Assembly (NCBI GenBank): GCA_005217565.1
Contig: SJCO01000011.1
Span: forward strand, 105,070 to 169,069
Direction: 5' to 3'
DNA: 64,000 nucleotides
From: Puteibacter caeruleilacunae
Lineage (GTDB): Bacteria; Bacteroidota; Bacteroidia; Bacteroidales; Prolixibacteraceae
The position numbers and the translations under genes are program-made. This document shows, one piece after another, positions 8,996 to 18,119 of this stretch. The notes beneath the pieces are model-generated. The model made no database searches and was not told the origin of the DNA. It saw only the letters and a program-made list of their open reading frames with translations. Position 1 is the first letter of the stretch. The number at the start of each line of letters is the position of its first letter.

Positions 8996-10425
8996 CACTA
9001 CCATCCGACTAAAATTTAATTTAGCCGGATTGTTCTATTAATCAACTGATAATCAGTAGTTATTTTTATTGTCAAAAAAACGACCTCCCCTAGAATGGTA
9101 AAGCTAACTGCTTATCTGGGGGGTGTTGTTTTCCCATAAATTCTCGATTAGTACTCTTCAGTAATTGGCACATATCCAACATACTAATCAGGTGGATCCT
9201 TACTAATGAGGCTACTACCGAAAAAGCCTTCTTTGTATCGGCAATCTTCTGGATGACTGTTAGTAGTAATTTCGCAATTAGCGTACACCACTCTTGCGTA
9301 CGAATTACATTTTCGTTCTCACCATAGAAATAGTGTAGTTGAAAGTTTTGCTTCATCTTTTTGAACAAGAGCTCTATTCCCCAACGCTTTTTATAGAGAA
9401 ACGCAATTTCTTCTGCGCTACTATCCAGAGAATTGGAAATAAATTCAAATTTGCGATGTTTTTCATCCTGATAAGTAACTTTTTCAATTTTAAAGTGTTC
9501 TTTTTGTTTGATAGCTTTTTCCCGTTTGCATCTTCTTCGGTATATTCAATTTCGATAATCTCTTCTCTCAGTACCATTGCTTTTCCTCGATGTTTGATGT
9601 GTTCTCGTAAAACCTCAATGGTATTATAATTGGCATTTGTTTTTAATCATGTTACAAAATAAATCTGCTTGTTTGTCCATTGTGCAAACTGATAGTAATA
9701 GTTGTATGCTTTATCAAATACAACCATGCTGTGAGGCTTTAGTTCCAGGTCTTTTAGGAAGTTATTATCATGAACTTTTGCTTCACTAATTTTAATGAAT
9801 CGTCCAACTGATTGCACCGCATCAATTAGCATATGAACTTTCAAGCCTCCTTTCTTCTTTCCGTCATTCTTTGGATTACGACCGACTCCTTTTAATACAT
9901 CACTAAAGCGTCTAATGGTAGTAGAATCAATCAATAACACTTCCTTATGGGTTAAGCCAAAAGTTCGGCAGTCCGACAAATCTCCCTGGTACTTTTTGAC
10001 CAATTTGAAGTATAAATCTTCAAAGAAACGATTATCTCTATTGCGTAAGCCATCTGAAGCGGTGCTTCTGGCTGGAGCTTTGTTTAGACCTAAATGATTC
10101 AATTTTCCTCCCAATGCTCTTAATCCTTCACAAATCTCATTCATAGAATCACAACGACTTAAAATGCCGAATAGCATTGTTATTAAATGAATTCTGGACT
10201 TAAATGCTTTATAGTAATGATCTGATTTATGCTTAGCTACCAAGTCTTTTAGATTAAAAACGTCAATTAATTTGATAATCTGTTTGGAAATTGGCTGTCT
10301 GACAAAATTTATTTCCCTATTTTTACTCGTGTTGTTTATTGTTTGTGGTAAAACAAATTTACAACATCTAGGGGGAAACCTTCGGGGAGTACCCTCCTTT
10401 ATCCAAAATTTAGTCGTCCACTAGT
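8996..10425 (-). mobile_element. Degenerate IS4-type insertion sequence
   Basis: An element of about 1.43 kb holds a broken DDE transposase gene. The proposed ends share ACTA then CGACTAAA in inverted orientation (left CACTACCATCCGACTAAAA, right complement ACTAGTGGACGACTAAA). A 10-base direct repeat, GTATATTTTT, flanks it at 8986-8995 and 10426-10435, a length typical of IS4-family target duplications. The repeat is AT-rich, so the exact ends are tentative; the transposase alone places the element. Confidence 0.6.
9090..10339 (-). pseudogene. IS4-family transposase, inactivated by a stop codon and a frameshift
   Basis: The reading frame encodes an IS4 DDE transposase: DNA-binding N-terminus (HKSDHYYKAFKSRIHLI), first Asp in LLIDSTTIRRF, second Asp in MVVFDKAYNYY, and Glu in YKKRWGIELLFKKMKQ. 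Two lesions break it. An in-frame TGA at 9647-9649 follows YFVT, where a CGA Arg codon is likely ancestral, because the frame continues LKTNANYNT. A one-base shift occurs in the A-run near 9480, after LKLKK, where the other frame gives VTYQDEKHRKFEF. There is no in-frame ATG at the 5' end; the frame is open to beyond 10339. The element is not expected to move by itself. Confidence 0.85.
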
Positions 10426-10579
10426 GTATATTTTTAATAAATTCGTACGATAATAAAACCCACAATGATTATGCGTCCTACATAATAAAAATCAATTGAA
10501 ATTTGTTTCTCAGTAGATACTTTTATATATGAACGACTTGTAATCCAATATTACAAAGTGGAGTCTTAACAAACTAACA

Positions 10580-11446
10580 ATGAACAAAGAACAATTCATT
10601 ACAATAGAAGGTAACCTACAACTATTTGTCGAAACATATGGTGAATCAGGAAATGAAGCTTGCTTATTTATCTCTGGTGCAGGTGCGAATAGTTCATTTT
10701 GGAGTAAGAACCTCTGCGAAACGCTCGTGAAAAAAGGATTCTTTCTGATAAAATATGACCATCGTGATTTTGGTTATTCATCAAAGATTAATTGGGATGA
10801 TAATCCATATGATTTCATACAATTAGCAAACGATGCTTTAGCAATTTTAGATTTTCTAAACCTTAAAAAAGCACATGTAATTGGCCATTCGATGGGTGGA
10901 TTCATTGTTCAATTAATGGCCATACATAATCCAGAACGCATTATAACGATGACTTCAATATCTTCATCGACAAACTCCCCTACTGTTCCTTTGCCTCCTG
11001 AAAAAACATGGAAAATCTATTTGGCTAACAAGCCTGAAAACAACTTTCAAACCGACTTGTCAGGATTCTTGAAAGTATGGAAGTATTTAAATGGAACTGC
11101 TTCTTTTGATCGGGACATGGCTATTGAATACACAAAGAAACTATATGAGCGCCAGGATATTGATGGTGCCCTTGGCGCAAGTCATGTCAAGGCTCAGGCT
11201 ACCCTAACCGACAGAACTGAAGCATTGAAAAACATTCAGATTCCTACATTGGTCATGCATGGTGAAAAAGATTATGCAGTTGATAAATATGGCGGAATAC
11301 AAACTGCAGAATCTATTGAAAAGGCCAAATTAGTACTGATCCCCCAAATGGGACACATTCCTTTCAATGAGGAGATTCTACAGAGATTTGAAAATGAGAT
11401 AATAGACTTCGTAATCAAGAATAAAACAGTATTAAATGATACGTAA
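10580..11446 (+). CDS. Alpha/beta hydrolase
   Basis: This 288-aa cytoplasmic alpha/beta hydrolase has no signal peptide. The nucleophile elbow is IGHSMGGF (Ser104), the oxyanion region is ISGAGANSSFW, the acid is probably the Asp in VMHGEKDYAVD, and the His is in QMGHIPFNE. HRDFGYS before the elbow is typical of the family. It hydrolyses an ester or related bond in a small molecule; the substrate is unknown. It is a single-gene unit between the insertion sequence and the CBASS operon, with no clear functional link to either. Confidence 0.85.
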   Translation: MNKEQFITIEGNLQLFVETYGESGNEACLFISGAGANSSFWSKNLCETLVKKGFFLIKYDHRDFGYSSKINWDDNPYDFIQLANDALAILDFLNLKKAHVIGHSMGGFIVQLMAIHNPERIITMTSISSSTNSPTVPLPPEKTWKIYLANKPENNFQTDLSGFLKVWKYLNGTASFDRDMAIEYTKKLYERQDIDGALGASHVKAQATLTDRTEALKNIQIPTLVMHGEKDYAVDKYGGIQTAESIEKAKLVLIPQMGHIPFNEEILQRFENEIIDFVIKNKTVLNDT

Positions 11447-12239
11447 AACTCTACCCCTACTCTCCCTCTTTAATGATTGAAAACGACGTGTTAATAGGAG
11501 TTATACATTCACATCATCTACCATTATTATATTACAAGACATATGACCTGATTTGTGGCCACAAATTCACCCCTATTGCCAATATCACACAAGAACGTAT
11601 CGACGAGACCACTAAGGGTAAATTAAAATGTACAATTCAATGGATTAATGATATCAGAACCTTCCCATTCTTCAAATGAAACGCAACACCAGTAATTTAA
11701 AGACCATGTCTGTTGCTTTGTTTGCTATAATCTTTAGGGATATAAGGAAAATCGAACTGTTTAATTTGTACCAACTTATTTTTAAGATCAAAATAATGGA
11801 TGGCTCAATTAGTGGTAGTTATAAAATTATTACTGAGAGTATTCCCATAATATTCTTCATAAAATTAAATATTATTCCTAGCTTTGGGTATGCCAATTAA
11901 AAGATAGCTTCAGGCATTACAGATAGATCTTATTACAAAGTTTTTCCTTTTCTTTTGATTTGCTCTATACTATACTCTTACAATCTATTATTTATATCAA
12001 TTAATCACATTTTTTCGTACATAGAAGAGAAACTTGGTCTATTTATTAATGAAAGTAAATTGGTTTTCGTAGCTTTATGGGACCATTAAAATGAATAGTG
12101 ATTATGAGAAAGGTAATTTTAAGAAATAACAGAATAACACGTTGTGACTTACATTCCACTCCATGAACTCTATTCTTTAATTAAGTTTAGTAAGACCATG
12201 AAATCCTACTGCATAATAACAATATTAAAATAACTCAAA
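11447..12239. other. Gene-free interval upstream of CBASS
   Basis: About 790 bases of strongly AT-rich sequence hold no convincing gene. Two short open frames (11473-11679 and 11676-11900) lack recognisable domains, signals or coding composition. The CBASS promoter should lie here, but I cannot place it. Confidence 0.4.
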
Positions 12240-13298
12240 ATGAACGTGCAAATAGAAAAATGTTTTAAGACATTTCATGATAGAATTAAAATCTCTGATT
12301 TAGATCGTAAAGAACAAAGCAACATGGTTTTACGAGAAAAAAGAGACTTACTATTAGAAGACCTAAAATTATACTTTAGAAAAAAAAATGTAACCAGAAA
12401 ATCAGATGAACATTTAAACTTTGACTACTTTAATCAAGGTAGTTATGGTATGTATACGGGAATCAAACCTATTGATGGTGATTTTGATATAGACGTGGCA
12501 ATTGTATTAAACATTGATAAGACCGATTATCCCAATCCAACAACAGTAAAGAAATGGATATTCGAAGCATTAAATGCTAAGAATAACAGAACCGTACTAT
12601 GGAAAAAACCATGTATAACAGTCCAATACACTAAAGCAGGAGAAGAGAAATATCATGTAGACTTTGCAATATACGCAGGAGCAAATCAAGATGGGCACTG
12701 TTATTTAGCTCGAGGAAAAGAAACTTCAATACCAAAAGAGAAACGCTGGGAAGAGTCATACCCGAAAGCTTTGAAGGAGAAAATAAATGAAAAATTTATT
12801 AACGACGAGGAACGTCATCAATTCAAGCGAATCATCAAATACCTAAAAAGATGGAAGGATGAAAAATTTAAACAGGAAAATAGTGGCACAGGAAAACCCA
12901 CAGGTATAGCTCTTACTGCACTAGCTTTCAACCACTTTTCACCTCATGTTCGAGATTTTTTTACAAATGAAACAAAAATCAACGATCTTACTGCTCTCAC
13001 CAAAACTGTAGAAAGCATAAATATATCAAGTATCTGGTCAGAAATTAATATTCAATTACCTGTTCCTCCGTATAATAACTTATTCAAGGATATGACTTCA
13101 ATCCAGATGGAAAAATTCAAAGAAAAACTATCAAAACTAAAGTTGAATCTCGAAGAGGCACAGAAAAACGTAGATCCACATGAAGCTTCGAAATTAATTC
13201 AACAGGTTTTAGGAAATGATTTTCCCATAATCGATAAGGAGGACGTCTCAAAAAAATCTCCTAAACCTTCAATTACTCATTCTGGAGAATCTGCATAA
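12240..13298 (+). CDS. CBASS CD-NTase (cGAS/DncV-like nucleotidyltransferase)
   Basis: This 352-aa enzyme makes the cyclic nucleotide alarm signal of CBASS when phage infection is sensed. The Pol-beta nucleotidyltransferase signature is complete: GS at 67-68 (NQGSYGMYTG), the metal-binding pair D83/D85 (GDFDIDVAIV), and the third acid D141 (YHVDFAIY). A helical OAS-like domain with KRIIKYLKRWKD follows at about 190-320. The C-terminus is flexible and ends in GESA, suitable for attachment by Cap2, which in known systems joins the CD-NTase C-terminus to targets. It is the first of four abutting or overlapping genes; the next starts at the base after this stop. The nucleotide product cannot be predicted here. 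Confidence 0.93.
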   Translation: MNVQIEKCFKTFHDRIKISDLDRKEQSNMVLREKRDLLLEDLKLYFRKKNVTRKSDEHLNFDYFNQGSYGMYTGIKPIDGDFDIDVAIVLNIDKTDYPNPTTVKKWIFEALNAKNNRTVLWKKPCITVQYTKAGEEKYHVDFAIYAGANQDGHCYLARGKETSIPKEKRWEESYPKALKEKINEKFINDEERHQFKRIIKYLKRWKDEKFKQENSGTGKPTGIALTALAFNHFSPHVRDFFTNETKINDLTALTKTVESINISSIWSEINIQLPVPPYNNLFKDMTSIQMEKFKEKLSKLKLNLEEAQKNVDPHEASKLIQQVLGNDFPIIDKEDVSKKSPKPSITHSGESA

Positions 13299-14981
13299 AT
13301 GAATGTCAAAGAACTCATAGGTATTATAAGGTCAATTAGTTTTATTTCTGATGTTAAGGAGGTTAGTATCCTTGATAGAGTAAATAAAAGTATTACTGTC
13401 TTGATATCATTTAAAATGATGTTTAATAACAAGAATAACACTTTCCTTATTGGTTTTAAAAATAATTTTCCTTTGTCAAAACCTTATATATATCTATATA
13501 ATTGGAATGATTATGGTTTTATTCCACATGTTGATTATAATGGAGAAGTTTGCTTTGCACATGATGAGGGATTATTTCTTGATTATACAAATCCTAAGGG
13601 AATTATAGAGTCTTGTGTTAAATTAGCGAAGAATACTCTTGTTAAAGGCATTAATGCAGAAAATACAACAGACTTTCTCAATGAATTTGAGAATTATTTT
13701 TCGCAAAATAAACACATTATAGGCACTCTTACATCATGTGTTGAAATAACCAAAGATGTAAAAGTAGTTGACATTTTCAGTTTTAATAATAATTCCTTCA
13801 TTGCTGACAGTAAATCATCTTTAAGGGCTTATGGTTTCAACAACATAACTGCAGATTTTTCGAGTTTAAAACAATCTAAAAAATGCATTTATGTCCACAT
13901 TAACAAGCCTATAATGCCTCCAGGATATGACGAAAACTGGACTCGGAATAGTATAATAACATCTATCAAAGATAGAATTTCTGAAAACAGTCTTAGGAAA
14001 TTAAATCGCCTATTATTTCAAAATAATACAACGACTCTTTTGATTCATTTTGTAGCACCTAACAATACTGATTGTTTGTTTGCTATAAATTTAGATTCCA
14101 AAGGATTTAACCAAAAAGAAAAAGATAATGACATCAAGTTAATAGCAGTTAGAAGAAGGGATTTACAGTATTGCACGCAACGAGGAGGAGTTATGAATCA
14201 AATATCTAATAAAAAGGTCTTATTAATCGGATGTGGATCTGTTGGAGGATTTATTGCACACAATCTGGTAAAATCGGGAGTAAAAAAACTCACTTTAGTT
14301 GATAATGATATTTTTAACCATGAAAATATTTACAGACATATTCTAGGTGTAAATGCTGTGAATGAAAACAAAGTTGATGCACTTAAAGAACTTCTTGAGT
14401 CTTCAACATTAAAAAGTAACATTGAGGTTTTTAAGGACACCATTGAGAATATCATAAACAAGAGGCGAATTAAACTCCAGTCATTTGATCTAATCATTTC
14501 GGCAACAGGTAATCCAACCGTTAATTTGTGGTTGAATAATCTTCTCATTACACAATTCGAAGTCCCAATTATATTTACATGGGTTGATCCTTATGGAATT
14601 GGAGGGCACTCTATATTGGCAAATAATAAAAAAGAAGGCTGCTATCAGTGTTTGATGGATGAAAATACAAATCATAATAAAGCAGCTTTTTATGCCATCG
14701 ACCAAGTTTTCCACAAAACTTTAACTAGTTGCTCAAGTGTTTTTACACCATATGGCTTTCTGGATGCAGAACTTTCTGCTCTTGAATGTTCAAAACTAGC
14801 TTTATCTTCTCTGTTAGGACTTGAAAATGACAATCCTACAATATCATGGAAAGGCGATAGTAGTGAGTTTATTAAGAATGGTTATAAGCTATCAGAACGA
14901 TTTAAACTAACAATTGATCAATTAAATGAAGCGAAGTATTTTTACAAAAACGATAAATGTGAAACATGTGCAAAACGTTAA
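13299..14981 (+). CDS. cap2: CBASS Cap2, E2-E1 ubiquitin-transfer-like fusion
   Basis: This 560-aa protein primes the CD-NTase by conjugating its C-terminus, in the manner of E1/E2 ubiquitin enzymes. The N-terminal E2-like domain has Cys85 in NGEVCFAHDEG. The linker domain is followed by a ThiF/E1 adenylation domain: VLLIGCGSVGGFIA (about 307-320), LVDND (334-338), HENIYRHILG, and the E1 catalytic Cys478 in TSCSSVFTPYG. Zinc-type pairs lie at C448/C451 (GCYQC) and C554/C557 (KCETC). All expected catalytic elements are present. The gene begins directly after the CD-NTase stop and overlaps Cap3 by 16 bases. Confidence 0.93.
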   Translation: MNVKELIGIIRSISFISDVKEVSILDRVNKSITVLISFKMMFNNKNNTFLIGFKNNFPLSKPYIYLYNWNDYGFIPHVDYNGEVCFAHDEGLFLDYTNPKGIIESCVKLAKNTLVKGINAENTTDFLNEFENYFSQNKHIIGTLTSCVEITKDVKVVDIFSFNNNSFIADSKSSLRAYGFNNITADFSSLKQSKKCIYVHINKPIMPPGYDENWTRNSIITSIKDRISENSLRKLNRLLFQNNTTTLLIHFVAPNNTDCLFAINLDSKGFNQKEKDNDIKLIAVRRRDLQYCTQRGGVMNQISNKKVLLIGCGSVGGFIAHNLVKSGVKKLTLVDNDIFNHENIYRHILGVNAVNENKVDALKELLESSTLKSNIEVFKDTIENIINKRRIKLQSFDLIISATGNPTVNLWLNNLLITQFEVPIIFTWVDPYGIGGHSILANNKKEGCYQCLMDENTNHNKAAFYAIDQVFHKTLTSCSSVFTPYGFLDAELSALECSKLALSSLLGLENDNPTISWKGDSSEFIKNGYKLSERFKLTIDQLNEAKYFYKNDKCETCAKR

Positions 14982-15457
14982 GATACATATTACCCAACGA
15001 TAAAATTTTACAAATAAATAGTAATGTAATAAGAGATCTTTCAAAGTTCAAACAATCAACAACAACGAGTAATGAGTCCGGTGGAATTTTACTAGGCCGG
15101 ATTTTAAAAAATACCAATCACTTAGTAATAGACGAAATCACAACCCCGACTCAATATGACATTCAAAGGAGAAATTACTTCAAAAGAAGTAAAAGGCCAC
15201 ATCAAAAGATAATTAATAAAAGGTGGAAGGAATCAAATCAAACCCAAAACTATTTTGGAGAGTGGCATACTCATGCAGAAGAGAATCCTTCTCCCTCAAA
15301 TACAGACCTTAATGATTGGAAAAAAAGAGTTATTAGAGATAAGTTAAATCTAGACTTTTTAATTTCTATGATAGTAGGAATAAAACAAACTAACGTTTGG
15401 ATTACAGATAGAGATTGTAAAACATTTAAATTAATTCTAACGAATGATATTGGTTAA
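14966..15457 (+). CDS. cap3: CBASS Cap3, JAMM/MPN isopeptidase
   Basis: This 163-aa JAB1/MPN-type metalloprotease reverses Cap2-made conjugates. The zinc site is complete: Glu37 in ESGGILLG, then H101, H103, S111 and D114 in WHTHAEENPSPSNTDLNDW, matching HxHx7SxxD. A start within the Cap2 end, overlapping by 16 bases, is well placed for coupling; the effector gene overlaps its end by 14 bases. With Cap2 this defines the long (type II) form of CBASS. Confidence 0.93.
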   Translation: MCKTLRYILPNDKILQINSNVIRDLSKFKQSTTTSNESGGILLGRILKNTNHLVIDEITTPTQYDIQRRNYFKRSKRPHQKIINKRWKESNQTQNYFGEWHTHAEENPSPSNTDLNDWKKRVIRDKLNLDFLISMIVGIKQTNVWITDRDCKTFKLILTNDIG

Positions 15458-16550
15458 ATATAAATCGATTGAGATAAAATGGTTAAGTATTGGAACTTAC
15501 ATCTACATCTGTAGAGCCCTATTTTCCACTGGGTTAATTTTTATCACTGATTATTTCACTCTTAACTGGTGGGAACTATTGCACTTAAAGATACAAGCAA
15601 AGAACTATTACATGAACTTCAACCAAGAATCAGATATTTCTTCTTTTGAACTTAAAGTGGGTATAATTTTTATTGTTGTCGCCATAACATTATTCTTGTC
15701 CAAAAAGAAGTATGAAAGATGGTACAAAAACAAGTATCCTAAAAATCTGATAGCCATAAAACACCAAGGATTGCAACCAATTAATTTCCCTGATTTCAAT
15801 AAAAAAATAGCACAACACGATTTTAGAGACTTAACAATACATCCTTTCGAGATAAATGATATAGAATTTGACGCAAACTCTGACTATCAAAAAGCACTTA
15901 CAAATCAAAAGAAGATTGTGCAAGAAATAAATCGAATCAAAAACTCAAATATGAATCATGAACTCGCATATTTTGGAATCTCTAGAATTCCTCTATCCTT
16001 TGGACTTGGTCTTATGCTGAGTGACACACAAGCAATTCATGTTTTTGATTATAACAGAAGTGGACAAAAGTGGAATCAATTATCACATTCTTGGTTAAAA
16101 AATCGGATCTCTCGTAACACTAAATTTTCAATAAAAGAATCAGGAGTAATTAATGCTGCTTCAAATGATATGTTGATAACAGTTAGTGTCTCATTCAATG
16201 TCAACATTAAAGACTGTACCGATGTATTACCTCATTATTATAAATCATATGAGTTAGCTTTGCCGAATATCAATTATGGAGAGAGGGATCGTTTAAAAAC
16301 GATTAATCAACTTAATAGGCTAGCAGAACAATTTAGATCGCTACTTGATATGATTACCACGAAAAGAAATATTAATAGAATTCACTTATTCTATGCAGGT
16401 CCAAATTCTCTATCATTCAAGTTAGGTACAATTTATTCAGAAGCAATTCACCCTAAAATTATTGTATACAATTATAATAGAAATCATACTCCGTGTTATT
16501 CATGGGCGTTAGATGTTGAGAATTTTAAAATCATAGATTTTAGAAAATAG
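15444..16550 (+). CDS. CBASS effector: two-TM segment fused to SAVED domain (Cap14-like)
   Basis: This 368-aa protein has two membrane segments (about 18-38 and 70-88), a linker, and a SAVED domain from about 170 to the end. The SAVED halves are visible: YFGISRIPLSFGLGLMLSD with HVFDYNRSGQKW, then IHLFYAGPNSLSFKLGTIYSEA with IVYNYNRN. SAVED domains bind cyclic di- or trinucleotides; TM-SAVED effectors (Cap14) are known to disrupt membranes when bound, causing abortive death. It is the last gene of the operon, whereas many CBASS effectors are listed first. The ligand is unknown. Confidence 0.88.
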   Translation: MILVKYKSIEIKWLSIGTYIYICRALFSTGLIFITDYFTLNWWELLHLKIQAKNYYMNFNQESDISSFELKVGIIFIVVAITLFLSKKKYERWYKNKYPKNLIAIKHQGLQPINFPDFNKKIAQHDFRDLTIHPFEINDIEFDANSDYQKALTNQKKIVQEINRIKNSNMNHELAYFGISRIPLSFGLGLMLSDTQAIHVFDYNRSGQKWNQLSHSWLKNRISRNTKFSIKESGVINAASNDMLITVSVSFNVNIKDCTDVLPHYYKSYELALPNINYGERDRLKTINQLNRLAEQFRSLLDMITTKRNINRIHLFYAGPNSLSFKLGTIYSEAIHPKIIVYNYNRNHTPCYSWALDVENFKIIDFRK

Positions 16551-16595
16551 CAAAGGCAAATCACACCCATTCTTAAATATATTTTGAAATCCTCT

Positions 16596-16631
16596 GGCCT
16601 CAAACAGAACTATTAATTCTTGTTTGAGGTC
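16596..16631. terminator. Hairpin between CBASS and the convergent small-gene cluster
   Basis: A 9-bp perfect stem (CCTCAAACA with TGTTTGAGG), extendable by a G-T and a G-C pair, sits 46 bases after the effector stop. It has no strong T-run, so its efficiency is uncertain. It separates the convergent transcripts. Confidence 0.55.
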
Positions 16632-16665
16632 AAATTGGATTAAAAACTACCTGATAAACCCATTC

Positions 16666-16794
16666 TTATTTTTTGGGTGGTGGCGGTGGTGGATTTCTAT
16701 GTCCAGGGAAACTTCTAGTTCCAGGTTCTGGTTTCGGGGTTGGAACTGGCCTTGTAGGAGGTGTTGGTCTTGGTGTTGATCTTTCTTTATTCAT
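16666..16794 (-). CDS. 42-aa proline-rich peptide
   Basis: This short gene begins ATG at 16794 and ends TAA at 16666-16668. It encodes a peptide rich in Pro, Thr and Arg, with KxxPxP-type spacing and a run of six prolines before KK at the end. It has no membrane segment or cysteine. Its start overlaps the last 8 bases of the two-TM gene, which favours real, coupled translation, and the composition is far from random for this AT-rich DNA. The role is unknown; proline-rich tails can be ligands for SH3-like or other binding domains. It was too short for routine calling. Confidence 0.55.
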   Translation of the reverse strand: MNKERSTPRPTPPTRPVPTPKPEPGTRSFPGHRNPPPPPPKK

Positions 16795-17284
16795 TGTTAT
16801 ATAATTTTTGAATGTTAAAATTACACAATTCTTCAGCTTTGTCTTGCAATCTAGTATAGTCGAAAAATATTATATCCTCTGAAACTTTATCAAAAATTAA
16901 ACTCTTCTTGCGTAAATCGAAATATTCTTTGGCTGCTACCGATTCTTCTATTATTGAATTTTCCAACTTATGCCACAATTCCTCTATTTCCAGAGAAATA
17001 TTTTGCCACTGCAAATTACGCTCATAAAATACCTTTACATATTTTGGGAAGAGCAAATAAGGTTTTGCTAATGTTACTATTTGACTAATTGCAATTATTC
17101 CTGCCCAAAGCAATGGCATTTCTTTCCAAATTGCCCAAGTTGCAATACTAGAAGAAGTTGTAAATACAAGAAAAATATTAGTATACAAATCCATCTTTTG
17201 ATATTTTCGTACAATCAAAAAACATAAATATTCATTAGTTCGTGCGTCATATAAAAAGTTCCACACTTGTGTTCTTATCTTCAT
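16787..17284 (-). CDS. Two-TM protein, SLATT-like in layout
   Basis: This 165-aa protein has a short polar N-terminus (RTQVWNFLYDARTNEYL), two membrane segments (about 33-50 and 57-78) joined by a tight turn, and a charged, probably helical cytoplasmic tail of about 85 residues (SLEIEELWHKLENSI). This layout resembles SLATT-type two-TM effectors of nucleotide-sensing conflict systems, but I see no exact family match. Its start codon shares ATGA with the stop of the 23-aa peptide upstream, and its end overlaps the proline-rich peptide. The neighbourhood next to CBASS supports a defence or toxin role, as inference only. Confidence 0.6.
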   Translation of the reverse strand: MKIRTQVWNFLYDARTNEYLCFLIVRKYQKMDLYTNIFLVFTTSSSIATWAIWKEMPLLWAGIIAISQIVTLAKPYLLFPKYVKVFYERNLQWQNISLEIEELWHKLENSIIEESVAAKEYFDLRKKSLIFDKVSEDIIFFDYTRLQDKAEELCNFNIQKLYNNE

Positions 17285-17352
17285 ATCTTGTAAACACCGA
17301 TTTTAACGATTCTACCACTTGCACCTTGCCAATGGACGATTTCATTACTCAT
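17281..17352 (-). CDS. 23-aa peptide overlapping the two-TM gene
   Basis: A short frame from ATG at 17352 to TGA at 17281 encodes MSNEIVHWQGASGRIVKIGV followed by YKI. Its stop overlaps the next start in the pattern ATGA, a classic sign of translational coupling. It has a WxGASG turn of a kind I associate loosely with small beta proteins, but this is not a firm family. It may be a real peptide, a leader that couples translation, or a relic of a longer gene. Confidence 0.4.
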   Translation of the reverse strand: MSNEIVHWQGASGRIVKIGVYKI

Positions 17353-17376
17353 AATTCAATATTACTGTTATTAATA

Positions 17377-17808
17377 CTATATCTCTCTAAGTTTTATAAT
17401 CTCTTCTTCTGAAAAATTCGACCATGCCCCCATTGTCTTTGACCACATATAACTTTCGAGGACACGATCATACCTTATCCTTAATGATTGAACGATGTCG
17501 TCATATTCATTAGCTTCAGAAAATGAATCATCAATAATAACAAGATTCTCATAATCTCTATATATTTCATGGTCTTCGAATGAGGAAATACTTAAAACGT
17601 ACTCCCTTATATTATCACAGAACAGTACACTTATGAAACAATCTGAATTACGAATATCGTTGAAAAATTCCTCAATAGTATGAGGAGATTCTAACGGTTC
17701 TATTATTGTTCTTGACCCAATTATAAAAGGGACAGTCAAACCATTTTGAAAATATCTTCGATCTTCGAAATGACGCAACAATCGAAACCAATACTTTGCT
17801 CTATTCAC
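17377..17808 (-). CDS. Uncharacterised 143-aa acidic protein
   Basis: This soluble, acidic protein has no signal, membrane segment or known motif. It starts MNRAKYWFRLLRHFEDRRYF and carries alternating hydrophobic strands (DCFISVLFCDNIREYVLSI, NLVIIDDSFSE) and a C-terminal helix. It is the first gene of the minus-strand cluster that converges on CBASS, 24 bases upstream of the 23-aa peptide. It could be an accessory or immunity-type partner of the two-TM protein, but nothing in the sequence proves this. Confidence 0.5.
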   Translation of the reverse strand: MNRAKYWFRLLRHFEDRRYFQNGLTVPFIIGSRTIIEPLESPHTIEEFFNDIRNSDCFISVLFCDNIREYVLSISSFEDHEIYRDYENLVIIDDSFSEANEYDDIVQSLRIRYDRVLESYMWSKTMGAWSNFSEEEIIKLREI

Positions 17809-18119
17809 AATTTGTTTTATAAAATTTAGTCATTAATGGTATGTTATAACAATTCAACATTGGGTTATTTACCGATAATCCTCCCTTTAATTCTCAACAT
17901 TTAAAATGCTGATTCTCTGCAAACAACGGTTTCAATCACAGTCATATTTTAGTGATTAATATACTTGATACTAAAATAAACAACTTATGTTTAAAATGCA
18001 AGTTAATGAATCCAACATAACGACATTAGATTCAATGAGTCCGATCTTTGATATATATCCTACAAAATTTCTTACCTTACCCTCCACAAAAATGTGCAAC
18101 TAAATAACTGCCCTTAGCT
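17809..18119. other. Gene-free interval
   Basis: About 310 AT-rich bases between divergent genes. It should hold promoters for the minus-strand small-gene cluster and for the membrane protein at 18120. No clear element is recognised. Confidence 0.35.

Noticed and set aside
8427-9030. CRISPR array or tandem repeat in the hairpin-rich region
   Set aside because: The repeated pieces are inverted pairs, not regularly spaced direct repeats, and no cas genes are present.
11473-11900. Two short plus-strand frames upstream of CBASS
   Set aside because: No domain, signal or convincing start; they lie in low-complexity AT-rich DNA and may be chance frames.
12240-16550. A plain OAS-like or polymerase gene rather than CBASS
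   Set aside because: Cap2, Cap3 and a SAVED effector are adjacent and overlapping, which settles the system type.
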